Shown piece after piece: positions 1 through 11,222 of a stretch of 64,000 nt of DNA. The first letter of the stretch is position 1; each line of letters begins with the position of its first letter. This stretch comes from Thermomonospora echinospora (GTDB lineage: Bacteria > Actinomycetota > Actinomycetes > Streptosporangiales > Streptosporangiaceae), in the NCBI RefSeq assembly GCF_900108175.1, contig NZ_FNVO01000008.1, forward strand, positions 63,127 to 127,126, written 5' to 3'. Both the position numbers and the translations under genes were made by a program. Under the pieces are notes generated by a model. It ran no database searches. It saw only the letters and a program-made list of their open reading frames with translations, and was not told the origin of the DNA.

Positions 1-149
1 CCGGTGCCGCGGCAGGCCGCCGCGGTGTTGGCCGTCCCGGTGGGCGGGTAGGTGGTGCTGAACGCCGGGCCCGTGGCGGCAGGGGCGAGCGGCCGGGTGC
101 GAGCGGAGCGGGCGACCGCGGGAAGGGTCGGTGAGGGTGGGGCGATGGT
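1..149 (+). other. Possible 3' end of an upstream gene, unresolved
   Basis: Frame 1 is open from the window edge to a TAG at 49-51 with G or C at nearly every third position, as expected for the tail of a real gene. The visible residues, PVPRQAAAVLAVPVGG, are too few to name. Frame 3 is open to a TGA at 132-134 but has poor third-position bias. In actinobacteria rapZ usually precedes yvcK and whiA, so this may be its tail, but nothing in these residues proves it. The rest, 52-149, holds no recognisable signal. Confidence 0.3.
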
Positions 150-1130
150 GTGATCGAGCGCGGTAGCGAGAAGGTGGTGGCCCTCGGCGGGGGACACGGG
201 CTGTACGCGTCGCTGTCGGCGCTGCGCCGGGTGACCGACCGGCTCACCGCCGTGGTCACGGTGGCCGACGACGGCGGCTCCAGCGGGCGGCTGCGCCGCG
301 AGCTGGGCGTGCTGCCGCCCGGCGACCTGCGCATGGCGCTGGCCGCGCTGTGCGGCGACGACGAGTGGGGGCAGACCTGGAGCCGGGTGGTGCAGCACCG
401 CTTCCGCAGCCAGGGCGACCTGCACGAGCACGCGGTCGGCAACCTGCTGATCGTGGCGCTGTGGGAGCTGTTCGGCGAAGGGGAAGCCGGGCCCGCGGTG
501 CCCGAGGCGACGGTGGCCGGGCTGGACTGGGTGGGCCGGCTGCTGGGCGCTCAGGGCCGGGTGCTGCCGATGGCGTCGGTCCCGCTGGACATCGTCGCCG
601 AGGTACAGGGCGCCGATCCGGCCCGGCCTGAGGAGACCGCCCAGGTCCGCGGGCAGGTCGCCTGCGCCAAGACCCCCGGCAAGGTGTTGAGCGTGTCGCT
701 GGTGCCGCCGGACCCGCCGGCCTGCCGGCCGGCGCTGGCGGCCGTCGAGGAGGCGGACTGGGTGGTGTTCGGGCCCGGCTCCTGGTTCACCAGCGTGCTG
801 CCGCACCTGAAGGTGCCGGAGCTGGCCAGGGCGCTGACGGCCACCCGGGCGCGGCGGATCGTCGCGCTCAACCTGGTGCCGCAGCCCGGCGAGACCGACG
901 GCTTCTCCCCGCAGACCCATCTGGAGGTGCTGCAGGCGCACGCCCCCGAGCTGCGGGTCGACGTCGTGCTGGCCGACCGGGCGGTGGTGGACGACGCCGA
1001 CGCGCTCGACAAGGCGGTGCGGATGCTCGGCGGCCGGCTGATGCTGGCCGACGTGGCCGCCGCCGACGGCTCGCCGCGTCATGATCCGGCTCGGCTGGCC
1101 CAAGCTTTCGCACAGATATTGCGTCAGTGA
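150..1130 (+). CDS. yvcK: YvcK/CofD-like gluconeogenesis factor
   Basis: The 326-residue protein has the YvcK nucleotide-sugar fold: a glycine-rich N-terminal loop ([15 protein letters not shown], about residues 11-25), then [14 protein letters not shown] and PPGDLR (about 38-62). CofD relatives share this fold, but YvcK is the member encoded beside whiA. YvcK proteins bind UDP-sugars and link central carbon flow to cell-wall growth; they have no proven enzyme activity. The GTG at 150 overlaps a TGA in another frame and has a purine-rich upstream stretch. whiA follows 61 nt downstream on the same strand, the usual pairing in Gram-positive bacteria, so the two are probably cotranscribed. Confidence 0.93.
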   Translation: MIERGSEKVVALGGGHGLYASLSALRRVTDRLTAVVTVADDGGSSGRLRRELGVLPPGDLRMALAALCGDDEWGQTWSRVVQHRFRSQGDLHEHAVGNLLIVALWELFGEGEAGPAVPEATVAGLDWVGRLLGAQGRVLPMASVPLDIVAEVQGADPARPEETAQVRGQVACAKTPGKVLSVSLVPPDPPACRPALAAVEEADWVVFGPGSWFTSVLPHLKVPELARALTATRARRIVALNLVPQPGETDGFSPQTHLEVLQAHAPELRVDVVLADRAVVDDADALDKAVRMLGGRLMLADVAAADGSPRHDPARLAQAFAQILRQ

Positions 1131-1191
1131 CGTCCGGGCCGCCGGTCATCGGCGAGACTGCTGGACGGATTCACTAGGGGGAGGTTGCGCC

Positions 1192-2172
1192 ATGGCGATG
1201 ACCGGTGTGGTCAAGGACGAGCTGAGCAGGCTGTCGATCATGAAGCCGTGCTGCCGCAAGGCCGAGGTCTCGACGCTGCTGCGGTTCGCGGGGGGGCTGC
1301 ATCTGGTCAGCGGCCGGATCGTGATCGAGGCCGAGATCGACACCGGGGCGGCCGCCCGCCGGCTGCGCAAGGACATCGCCGAGGTGTTCGGGCACACCTC
1401 GGATGTGGTGGTGCTGGCGCCCAGCGGGCTGCGCAAGGGCAACCGGTACGTGGTGCGGGTGTTCCGGGAGGGCGAGTCGCTGGCCCGCCAGACCGGCCTG
1501 ATCGACAACCACGGCCGGCCGGTGCGGGGGCTGCCCCGGCACGTGGTGGCGGGGGCGGCCTGCGACGCCGAGTCGGCCTGGCGGGGGGCGTTCCTGGCGC
1601 ACGGCTCGCTCACCGAGCCTGGCCGGTCGATGTCGCTGGAGGTGACCTGCCCCGGCCCGGAGGCCGCGCTGGCGCTGGTCGGCGCCGCCCGACGGCTGAA
1701 GGTGCACGCCAAGGCCCGTGAGGTGCGCGGCGTGGACCGGGTGGTGGTGCGCGACGGGGACGCCATCAGCGCGCTGCTGACCCGGCTCGGCGCCCATGAC
1801 AGCGTGCTGGCCTGGGAGGAGCGGCGGATGCGCCGCGAGGTGCGGGCCACCGCCAACCGGCTGGCCAACTTCGACGACGCCAACCTGCGGCGCTCGGCGC
1901 GGGCGGCGGTGGCGGCCGGCGCCCGGGTGGCGCGGGCGCTGGAGATCCTCGGCGACGACGCGCCCGAGCATCTGGTGGCCGCCGGCAAGCTGCGGCTGGA
2001 GCACAAGCAGGCCTCGCTGGAGGAGCTGGGCCAGCTCGCCGACCCGCCGCTGACCAAGGACGCGATCGCCGGGCGGATCCGGCGGCTGCTGGCCATGGCC
2101 GACAAGCGGGCCAGCGACCAGGGGGTCCCCGGCACCGAGGCCAACCTGACCGCCGAGATGCTGGCCCCCTGA
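1192..2172 (+). CDS. whiA: Sporulation/division transcription factor WhiA
   Basis: WhiA is a DNA-binding protein with a LAGLIDADG-like N-terminal domain and a C-terminal helix-turn-helix; in Streptomyces it works with WhiB to start sporulation septation. The protein begins [14 protein letters not shown] and carries the hallmark [21 protein letters not shown] near residues 17-37. The HTH tail, with [20 protein letters not shown], lies near residues 275-300. The length is 326 residues, as usual for the family. I chose the ATG at 1192 rather than an earlier in-frame start because an AGGGGGAGG-type ribosome site lies 8 nt upstream and the N-terminus matches the family. Downstream is the gap promoter region. 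Confidence 0.96.
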   Translation: MAMTGVVKDELSRLSIMKPCCRKAEVSTLLRFAGGLHLVSGRIVIEAEIDTGAAARRLRKDIAEVFGHTSDVVVLAPSGLRKGNRYVVRVFREGESLARQTGLIDNHGRPVRGLPRHVVAGAACDAESAWRGAFLAHGSLTEPGRSMSLEVTCPGPEAALALVGAARRLKVHAKAREVRGVDRVVVRDGDAISALLTRLGAHDSVLAWEERRMRREVRATANRLANFDDANLRRSARAAVAAGARVARALEILGDDAPEHLVAAGKLRLEHKQASLEELGQLADPPLTKDAIAGRIRRLLAMADKRASDQGVPGTEANLTAEMLAP

Positions 2173-2182
2173 CCGCCGGCAG

Positions 2183-2242
2183 AGGTCTAGACCATCAGGG
2201 GCTGGACCCGATCATTGGTCTAGACCAAAATGGTCTAGACCC
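2183..2242. promoter_or_regulatory. Three DasR-like boxes upstream of gap
   Basis: The 262-bp gap between whiA and gap holds three copies of the palindrome GGTCTAGACC, at 2184-2193, 2217-2226 and 2232-2241. The middle copy reads TTGGTCTAGACCAA and nearly matches the dre consensus ACTGGTCTAGACCACT bound by the GntR-family regulator DasR in Streptomyces. Box centres lie 33 and 15 bp apart. DasR senses aminosugar phosphates, so gap, and perhaps the whole glycolytic operon, may respond to N-acetylglucosamine supply. The family assignment follows established site knowledge; the regulatory role is inferred. I see nothing else in 2243-2434 apart from the gap ribosome site. Confidence 0.8.
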
Positions 2243-2335
2243 ACGCCCGGCGGGCGATCCCCCGGCAGAGTGAGTCCGGCTCACCCCTCGCTTCACCCTC
2301 GGTCGGTGTCGGAGGTCGGCGGGCCCATTGGATAG

Positions 2336-3439
<1,104 letters not shown>

Positions 3440-3449
3440 CGGACTCCCG

Positions 3450-3486
3450 CCGCCGTGACCGTGCCCGTGCCGCGCGGTCACGGCGG
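3450..3486 (+). terminator. Hairpin between gap and pgk
   Basis: Arms 3450-3461 and 3475-3486 form a perfect 12-bp stem (CCGCCGTGACCG and its complement) around a 13-nt loop. No T-run follows, as is common for actinobacterial terminators. It could partly terminate gap transcripts or stabilise the gap 3' end, which would allow gap to be expressed above pgk and tpiA. Confidence 0.6.
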
Positions 3487-3563
3487 TCCTCGTCTGGCGG
3501 ACGGCGCGCCGGGTCGTCCGCCCTGCCGGGAGCCCGGCTGCCACCATGAGCGGAAGGACACCG

Positions 3564-4751
<1,188 letters not shown>

Positions 4752-4757
4752 CCCGCG

Positions 4758-5555
4758 ATGGCCGCTGCCAAGACCCCTTCCCGTAAGCCGATCATGGCCG
4801 GCAACTGGAAGATGAACAACACCCACCTGGAGGCGATCCGGCTCGTCCAGCAGCTGGCCTTCGCCCTCAAGGAGGCCGACCACGAGGCGGTCGAGGTGGT
4901 GGTGGTGCCGCCGTTCACCGCGATCCGGTCGGTGCAGACCCTGGTGGACGCCGACAAGCTGCAGATCGGCTACGGCGCGCAGGACGTGTCCGCGCACGCC
5001 GCCGGCGCCTACACCGGCGAGATCTCCGGCTCGATGCTGGCCAAGCTGGGCTGCTCGTACGTGGTCGTCGGGCACTCCGAGCGCCGCCAGTACCACCACG
5101 AGGACGACGCGCTCGTCAACGCCAAGATCAAGGCCGCCTACGCCGCCGAGCTGACCCCGATCCTGTGCGTGGGGGAGGGCCTGGAGATCCGCAAGGCCGG
5201 TGAGCAGGTGTCCTACACCCTGGGCCAGGTCGAGCGGGCGCTGGAGAAGATCCCCGCCGAGCAGGCCCGCTCCATCGTGATCGCCTATGAGCCGGTCTGG
5301 GCGATCGGCACCGGGGAGGTCGCCACCCCGGCCGACGCGCAGGAGGTGTGCGGCGCGATCCGTGGCCGGCTCGCCGAGCTGTACGACGCCGAGCTGGCCG
5401 CCGGGGTGCGCATCCAGTACGGCGGGTCGGTGAAGTCGGGCAACATCGCCGGGATCATGGCCCAGCCGGACGTGGACGGCGCGCTGGTCGGCGGGGCGAG
5501 CCTGGACGCCGGCGAGTTCGTCAAGATCTGTCGGTACCGGGACCTTCCGGTGTGA
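4758..5555 (+). CDS. tpiA: Triose-phosphate isomerase
   Basis: TpiA interconverts dihydroxyacetone phosphate and glyceraldehyde 3-phosphate. All three catalytic regions are present: the lysine in GNWKMN (Lys18), the electrophilic histidine in GHSERR, and the glutamate plus flexible loop in [11 protein letters not shown]. The phosphate-binding GGSV and GALVGGASL close the barrel. From the ATG at 4758 the protein has 265 residues; an internal ATG at 4794 would remove 12 residues and is also possible, as some TIMs start close to the NWKMN motif. GGAGG lies 11 nt before 4758, overlapping the end of pgk. Confidence 0.97.
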   Translation: MAAAKTPSRKPIMAGNWKMNNTHLEAIRLVQQLAFALKEADHEAVEVVVVPPFTAIRSVQTLVDADKLQIGYGAQDVSAHAAGAYTGEISGSMLAKLGCSYVVVGHSERRQYHHEDDALVNAKIKAAYAAELTPILCVGEGLEIRKAGEQVSYTLGQVERALEKIPAEQARSIVIAYEPVWAIGTGEVATPADAQEVCGAIRGRLAELYDAELAAGVRIQYGGSVKSGNIAGIMAQPDVDGALVGGASLDAGEFVKICRYRDLPV

Positions 5556-5681
5556 TCCATGCCGACGAACGGAGATGACACGCCGGTCCATACCGGGTTT
5601 CTGCTGAACCAGCAGTCACTTCGTCGTACCCTCGATACCTGACGGGCAAACCGCCCGGCTCCGTCAGCCGTTGTTGACCAG

Positions 5682-5701
5682 GGCCCCGCAACCGCGGGGC
5701 C
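5682..5701 (+). other. Short hairpin upstream of secG
   Basis: GGCCCCGC at 5682-5689 and GCGGGGCC at 5694-5701 make a perfect 8-bp stem with an AACC loop, 24 nt before the secG start. The 170 bp between tpiA and secG otherwise show no clear feature. The hairpin may attenuate readthrough or shape the secG leader; no T-run follows. Confidence 0.4.
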
Positions 5702-5725
5702 GGCCAGAAAAGGCGCTGAACTACC

Positions 5726-5968
5726 GTGATCCTTGCAACCGCGATCGTCCTCATCGTCACGAGCCTGCTGATGATCCTGCTCGTCCTCATGCACAAGGGC
5801 AAGGGCGGGGGGTTGTCCGACATGTTCGGCGGCGGGATCTCCTCCTCGCTGGGCGGGTCCTCCGTGGTCGAGCGCAACCTCGACCGGCTGACGATCGGGA
5901 CGGGGATCATCTGGTTCGCGTCGATCGTCGTTCTGGGCCTGCTGCTGAAGTCCAACGGCGTCGGCTGA
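5726..5968 (+). CDS. secG: Preprotein translocase subunit SecG
   Basis: SecG is the small auxiliary subunit of the SecYEG channel in the cytoplasmic membrane. The 80-residue protein shows two membrane spans, one near residues 3-22 and one near 56-75. Between them is the conserved cytoplasmic loop HKGKGGGLSDMFGGG and a serine-rich stretch (SSSLGGSSV). The GTG at 5726 starts directly on the first membrane span, typical for SecG. Placement after tpiA is the common actinobacterial order, and the gene may share the glycolytic transcript or use a promoter in the 170-bp gap before it. Confidence 0.95.
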   Translation: MILATAIVLIVTSLLMILLVLMHKGKGGGLSDMFGGGISSSLGGSSVVERNLDRLTIGTGIIWFASIVVLGLLLKSNGVG

Positions 5969-6043
5969 GCCGGATCCCCCAGGTAGTACGAGTGCCGCCG
6001 CGGCCCCACAGGGTGGGCGGCCGATCAATCGAGGAGTAGTTCC

Positions 6044-6418
6044 GTGGGTAGTGGCAACGCCATTCGGGGTAGCCGGGTCGGGGCCGGCCCGATGGGAGAG
6101 GCCGAGCGCGGGGACGCGGCGCCCCGGGTCTGGGTGAGCTTCTACTGTGCCAACCGGCACGAGACCCGTCCCAGCTTCGCGACCGACGTGGCGATTCCCG
6201 ACACGTGGGACTGCCCCCGCTGCGGATTCCCGGCGGGCAAGGACGCCGAGAACCCGCCCGCTCCGCCGAAGACCGAGCCGTACAAGACGCACCTGGCGTA
6301 CGTGAAGGAGCGGCGCAGCGACGCCGACGGCGAGGCCATCCTTGAGGAGGCCCTCGCCAAGCTGCGCGAGAAGCGGGCCGCGGTCCGCGCCGCCATGGAG
6401 GCGGCCGGCCGGGGCTGA
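6044..6418 (+). CDS. rbpA: RNA polymerase-binding protein RbpA
   Basis: RbpA binds the principal sigma factor and RNA polymerase and stabilises the open promoter complex; it is confined to actinobacteria. The 124-residue protein has the zinc-binding set Cys35, His39, Cys57 and Cys60 (FYCANRHE and DTWDCPRCG). It also has the linker and sigma-interaction segment (KTEPYKTHLAYVKERRS, about residues 84-100) and a charged helical tail. The GTG at 6044 has a GAGGAGTAG ribosome site at spacing 6. It stands alone between secG and a strong terminator. Confidence 0.96.
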   Translation: MGSGNAIRGSRVGAGPMGEAERGDAAPRVWVSFYCANRHETRPSFATDVAIPDTWDCPRCGFPAGKDAENPPAPPKTEPYKTHLAYVKERRSDADGEAILEEALAKLREKRAAVRAAMEAAGRG

Positions 6419-6432
6419 GCCCCTCCCGCGTC

Positions 6433-6468
6433 ACGGCCCGGTTCCCGCCCCGGCGGGACCCGGGCCGT
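6433..6468 (+). terminator. Terminator after rbpA
   Basis: Arms 6433-6449 and 6452-6468 pair over 17 bp with one mismatch, starting 14 nt after the rbpA stop. A pyrimidine-rich CGTCTTCCT follows. It ends the glycolytic-secG-rbpA run and also faces the convergent acyltransferase gene. Confidence 0.75.
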
Positions 6469-6558
6469 CGTCTTCCTGCCCGTCGCCGGCCGGGCTCGCC
6501 GAAGCCACCGGTCGGTGCCGGTCCGCCGGTCGCGCGGTCGTTCGCGCTGCCGGTGACC

Positions 6559-6818
6559 GGGCCGGTCGGCGGGCCGGGACCGTCCGGTCTGTGCCGGTGG
6601 CGGTGTCGTGCCGTCGTCGGTGTCCATGGTGGCGGGGCCGGCCGGGGCGGTCGTTGCCGGTCGGCGGGCCGGTGTCGGGGTGCGGCGCTGTGTTGTTGTC
6701 CGCGCCGGTGGTGGCCGAGCCGGACGGGGACGGTGCCGCCGCTTCAGTGGGTCAGGGCCGTCCGGTCGGTGTCGGCGTGCGGTGTCGTGCCGTTGTTCGC
6801 GCCGGTGGTGGGGCCGGA
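6559..6818. repeat. Degenerate tandem repeats at the end of the acyltransferase gene
   Basis: Three imperfect units of roughly 90 bp cover 6559-6645, 6652-6723 and 6746-6818. They share GCCGGTCGGCGGGCCGG in the first two units, GTGTCGTGCCGT in the first and third, and CCGCGCCGGTGGTGG-like text in the second and third. The last unit encodes the acyltransferase C-terminus (TTGANNGTTPHADT); the others lie beyond its stop and, read on the same strand, give related Thr/Pro/Asp-rich peptides. The pattern suggests duplicated and decaying tail sequence. No other feature was seen in the 325 bp after rbpA. Confidence 0.5.
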
Positions 6819-8045
6819 GGTGAGCCGCCGGGCGACCCGGCGGCCCAGGCGTTGCGCTGGACGTTCCACCAGGCGCTGGGTGAGCAGGGCGGCCGCCACC
6901 AGGGCGGCCAGGAACAGCGCCAGCCAGAACGGGGCGTCCTGGCGCGGGCGGCCGAACAGCGAGTCGGAGACGATCAGCAGCACCGGGTGCAGCAGGTACA
7001 CCGAGTAGCTGATCACGCCCAGGATGGTCAGCCCGCGCGGCATCGCACGGTGGCGCAGCGCCATCCCCGCCGCGAAGGTGAGCGCCGCCAACACCAGGGC
7101 GGACGCCCAGGCCCGGCGCAGCCCCAGCACCTCGTCGGCGGGCAGCCCCCAGCCGCCCATGTGCCACAGCCCGGCGGCCACCGCGACGACGAGCACCGCG
7201 CCCGCGCTGAGCACGGCGGCACGGACCCTGATCTGCCCCCGTTCGGCCCGGTACAGCGCGGTGCCGGTGAACATCACCGCCAGGATGACCAGCCCTTCCC
7301 ACAGCGGAACCCGCCCGTTGGCGGCCAGCAGCACGACGGCCAGCAGACCGCCCAGCACCGCGCCCGCGGCCCGCACCTGCGGCCGCCGGCAGAACGCGCA
7401 GCCGATCGCGGCCGCCATGACCAGGGCCGTCACGGTGACGACCGGGGTGACCCCGGCGACCTTGGTGAGCGCGGTGGCCGGCACCAGCCCGCCCAGCGCC
7501 ACCGCCGCCGCGGCGCCCCCGGCCAGCCCCGCGGCGATCCCGGCCGACCGGCGGTGCAGGCCCACCGCGAACAGCGCCGCCACCAGCAGGTAGAACAGCA
7601 TCTCGTAGGACAGCGTCCACAGCACGTTCAGCGCGTTGGGCACCGCCAGCAGGTCCTGCAGCATTGTCAGGTGGGCCAGCGCGACCGCCCAGCGGTCCAG
7701 TTCGGCCAGCCCGTCGCGCAGCGGCCACATATCGGTGGCCGCGATCACCACGACGGCGGTCAGCGCGAACAGCAGCAGCGGGTAGATCCGGAACACCCGG
7801 CCCACCCAGAAGCGGCCCAGCGAGCGCGAGCGTTCCAGGGACGCGGGAATGATGTAGCCGCTGACCAGGAAGAACACCATCACGCCGTACATGCCGGGGT
7901 CGAACCACGCGGTGATCTGGCGGCGCAGGCCGGGCGCGTAGTGGTAGGTGGCGTGGTGGAAGGCCACCGCTAGTGCGGCGAGCCCGCGCAACGCGTCCAG
8001 CCACGCCAGCCGCGCCGCGCCCTCTCCGGTCCGCGCACCATCCAT
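6744..8045 (-). CDS. Acyltransferase family 3 membrane protein
   Basis: This 433-residue protein belongs to the OafA/NodX acyltransferase-3 family, membrane enzymes that transfer acyl groups to extracytoplasmic sugars or secondary metabolites. The family marks are LDALRGLAALAVAFHHA (about residues 16-32, with the catalytic-type histidine), FFLVSGYIIP and RVFRIYPLLL, followed by about ten hydrophobic spans. The C-terminal 35 residues are hydrophilic, rich in Arg, Thr and Asn, and lie in a degenerate repeat region. The ATG at 8045 gives a typical N-terminus. The gene stands alone; its substrate cannot be told from context. Confidence 0.88.
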   Translation of the reverse strand: MDGARTGEGAARLAWLDALRGLAALAVAFHHATYHYAPGLRRQITAWFDPGMYGVMVFFLVSGYIIPASLERSRSLGRFWVGRVFRIYPLLLFALTAVVVIAATDMWPLRDGLAELDRWAVALAHLTMLQDLLAVPNALNVLWTLSYEMLFYLLVAALFAVGLHRRSAGIAAGLAGGAAAAVALGGLVPATALTKVAGVTPVVTVTALVMAAAIGCAFCRRPQVRAAGAVLGGLLAVVLLAANGRVPLWEGLVILAVMFTGTALYRAERGQIRVRAAVLSAGAVLVVAVAAGLWHMGGWGLPADEVLGLRRAWASALVLAALTFAAGMALRHRAMPRGLTILGVISYSVYLLHPVLLIVSDSLFGRPRQDAPFWLALFLAALVAAALLTQRLVERPAQRLGRRVARRLTSGPTTGANNGTTPHADTDRTALTH

Positions 8046-8109
8046 GTCCCGAACGACCTTATAGGCCCCTCTGACCGAAAGTGCACCCCTCGTTGCGGCG
8101 GGCCGCCGA

Positions 8110-8631
8110 TCACCGCCGCACGGCGGCCAGCACGACCAGGAGCGGGACGACCCGTTCGGCCGGGACCGCGTACTGCCCGCGGGCCGTGGTGCGCAGCCAG
8201 CCTGCCGCCACGAGCTGGCGAAGATGGTGGTAGAGCTGCCCGGTCGTGCCGAGCCGCTCGTGCGCGCCGAGCTCGGCGACGGTGCGGGCGCCGTGCAGGA
8301 TCTCGCGCAGCAGCAGCAGCCGGATCGGATGGCCCAAAGCGGCCACCGCCGCGGCGGCCTGACTCCAGTCGTCGGCGAGCAGCTCGTCGACCGGGTGCCC
8401 CTGCTGCCACTCGGCCTGCTCGCCGCCGGGCAGCGTCACCGAGCCGGTGAACAGCACCATGCCGGGGGCGTCCGCGCGCTCCTTCAGGCCGGTCAGCGCC
8501 CAGAACGCGTCGGCGCCGAGATCCGGGCCGCCGGCGCGCGAGGACCGGTGCCCGCTCTCCAGCTCGGCGACCCGGGTCTCCAGCCGCGCCACCCGCTCGT
8601 CGAGGGTGGGTTCCTCCCCGTTCCTGGTCAA
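8110..8631 (-). CDS. ArsR-like winged-helix regulator
   Basis: The 173-residue protein has an N-terminal coiled-coil stretch (DERVARLETRVAELES, about 8-23) and a C-terminal winged helix near residues 95-165: ALGHPIRLLLLREILHGART, then LGTTGQLYHHLRQLVAAGWL. This resembles ArsR/HTH_20 regulators that lack a metal-binding cysteine motif. The start is taken as TTG at 8631 because GAGGAG lies 6-8 nt before it and no ATG or GTG with a ribosome site fits; longer readings run into the upstream gene. It begins 17 nt after the M23 peptidase stop and is surely in its operon, so it probably controls that gene. Confidence 0.8.
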   Translation of the reverse strand: MTRNGEEPTLDERVARLETRVAELESGHRSSRAGGPDLGADAFWALTGLKERADAPGMVLFTGSVTLPGGEQAEWQQGHPVDELLADDWSQAAAAVAALGHPIRLLLLREILHGARTVAELGAHERLGTTGQLYHHLRQLVAAGWLRTTARGQYAVPAERVVPLLVVLAAVRR

Positions 8632-8647
8632 CCGTGCTCCTCGATGT

Positions 8648-9505
8648 TCAGCTTCTGGTGCCGGCCGCCGCGGGATCGGGGGCCAGGGGGCCGGTGGTGA
8701 ACGGCTGCGCGCCCTTCGGCACACCGTAGTGCTCGGTGCCGTCGGCCTGGAACGCGAAGGCGAACGGCAACCCGGCGGCGACCATCGGCCTGGGACCGTC
8801 CATCAACTGGAAGTGCAGGTGGGGTTCGGAGGAGTTGCCGGAGTTGCCGCACTCGGCGACCTGCTCGCCCGCCCGGACCCGCTGCCCGGGACGCACTCGC
8901 AGCGAGCCCCGCCGCAGATGGGCCAGCGCCGCGTACACCCCGTCGCCGAGGTCCAGGATCAGGTGGTTGCCCAGCAGGAAGCGGGGGCTCACCGCGGCGC
9001 CGACGCCGCGCACGATCCCCTCGACGACGAAGAGGTAGACCAGGCCGGGCCAGGAGTCGCGGCTCCAGTGGTCGCGCTGCCCGTCGACGGCGCGCACCAC
9101 GACGGCGTCGGCGGGGGACAGGATCGGCCGGCCGAACGAGGGGAACGTCTCGGGCCGGCGCGCCGGCGGCCAGCGGCGCACGGTCCCGCGGTCGGCGGCG
9201 GGATCGGGCTGGTGGACCAGATCGATGGCGTAGGCCTGGCCGAACTCGTGCGTCCCGTGGCTGGGGACCTTGTCGGCCGGGCTGTTGACCGCCACCCAGC
9301 GTCCTCGGACGGGGGCGTCCACCTCGACCGGGGGCCGCCGCCGCACCGCGCCGGCGGGCAGCACGATCAGTACCAGGCCCACGACGATCATCACCGTCCC
9401 GACCCAGCCGAACCCGTGGAACCTCGCGCTGAACGCCACGGCCAGACCGGCCAGCAGCAGCGGGGTCCGCACACGGGCCAGATGCCTGGCGAACCTGTCG
9501 CTCAT
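8648..9505 (-). CDS. M23 family metallopeptidase, membrane anchored
   Basis: The protein (285 residues from the ATG at 9505) has two N-terminal membrane spans (about residues 14-30 and 35-52), then a LytM/M23 peptidase domain. Zinc-ligand signatures are [11 protein letters not shown] and the terminal HLHFQL; the glycine-rich [18 protein letters not shown] lies between. M23 enzymes cut peptidoglycan cross-bridges or act as substrate-binding adaptors. GGGAGG precedes the chosen ATG, whereas a longer reading would run across the palindromic operator at 9544-9559. It is the first gene of a two-gene unit with the ArsR-like regulator. Confidence 0.85.
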   Translation of the reverse strand: MSDRFARHLARVRTPLLLAGLAVAFSARFHGFGWVGTVMIVVGLVLIVLPAGAVRRRPPVEVDAPVRGRWVAVNSPADKVPSHGTHEFGQAYAIDLVHQPDPAADRGTVRRWPPARRPETFPSFGRPILSPADAVVVRAVDGQRDHWSRDSWPGLVYLFVVEGIVRGVGAAVSPRFLLGNHLILDLGDGVYAALAHLRRGSLRVRPGQRVRAGEQVAECGNSGNSSEPHLHFQLMDGPRPMVAAGLPFAFAFQADGTEHYGVPKGAQPFTTGPLAPDPAAAGTRS

Positions 9506-9543
9506 CGGTGCCTCCCGGGATGTCCGTCCATCTTCTTCAAGTT

Positions 9544-9559
9544 TTACGTAAATACGTAA
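9544..9559. promoter_or_regulatory. AT-rich palindromic operator TTACGTAAATACGTAA
   Basis: TTACGTA and TACGTAA flank a 2-nt centre to form a perfect 16-bp palindrome, strikingly AT-rich for this genome. It lies 38 bp upstream of the M23 peptidase start and about 33 bp upstream of the glyA -10. The downstream ArsR-like gene is the obvious candidate to bind it, which would make the peptidase-regulator unit autoregulated. The binding partner is inferred. Confidence 0.7.
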
Positions 9560-9591
9560 TCCGGTCAACGGGGTGCCGGGCCGGGGTTCGC

Positions 9592-9597
9592 TACGAT
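9592..9597 (+). promoter_or_regulatory. -10 element of the glyA transcript
   Basis: TACGAT fits TANNNT and would place the transcript start near 9603-9605, right at the 5' edge of the riboswitch aptamer. No convincing -35 is visible; TCAACG at 9565-9570 is too far upstream. Confidence 0.55.
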
Positions 9598-9602
9598 GGG
9601 CG

Positions 9603-9695
9603 GCACGTGACTGGCGCAGACAAGGTGGGATCGACCACCGGGGAGCGAAGCCGTCCGCACGCCGCGCGCCTGGGTGTACGGGCCCCGCCGGGGCC
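9603..9695 (+). promoter_or_regulatory. ZTP (pfl) riboswitch upstream of glyA
   Basis: The leader contains the conserved blocks of the pfl motif in order: CGTGACTGGCG (9606-9616), GGTGGGATCGACCACC as the second stem (9624-9639), GGGGAGCG (9640-9647) and CGCCTGGGT (9667-9675). ZTP riboswitches sense the folate-stress alarmone ZMP/ZTP and switch on one-carbon genes, glyA being a classic target. Just downstream is a GGCCCC/GGGGCC hairpin (9681-9695), which may belong to the expression platform. The glyA ribosome site GGAGG lies about 45 nt further on. The aptamer call rests on strong motif identity; the switching mechanism is not visible. Confidence 0.93.
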
Positions 9696-9753
9696 TCGTG
9701 CGCGGCCCGCCGCCCAGCACGGGTCCTCGGCGCGACCAGCGCGGAGGTTAGAC

Positions 9754-11025
<1,272 letters not shown>

Positions 11026-11033
11026 CCCGCACG

Positions 11034-11071
11034 CGCCGGTGACGGCGGCCCGCACACCGCCGTCACCGGCG
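11034..11071 (+). terminator. glyA terminator hairpin
   Basis: A perfect 15-bp stem (11034-11048 with 11057-11071) and an 8-nt loop start 8 nt after the glyA stop. There is no T-run. Confidence 0.8.
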
Positions 11072-11122
11072 TCACTACCGTCACCGGTGGGAACGCACGG
11101 GCGCCCGATGCCGGATCCGGTG

Positions 11123-11214
11123 CCCGGCCGGCGGTGGTGCGCCGGCCGGGACGGCACCGGGCGCCGCCGCTGGGAGCGGGGCCGACCGCCGGTGTTCGGG
11201 CGGCGGCGGTCGGC
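11123..11214. terminator. Two hairpins between convergent glyA and the methyltransferase
   Basis: The first is an 11-bp perfect stem, 11123-11133 with 11140-11150, and a 6-nt loop. The second is an 11-bp perfect stem, 11181-11191 with 11204-11214, which ends 8 nt before the methyltransferase stop on the opposite strand. The second probably terminates that gene; the first could back up the glyA terminator. Confidence 0.65.
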
Positions 11215-11222
11215 CGGGTCCG

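Noticed and set aside
1-51. Naming the upstream tail as rapZ
   Set aside because: Gene order suggests it but the 16 visible residues do not identify it.
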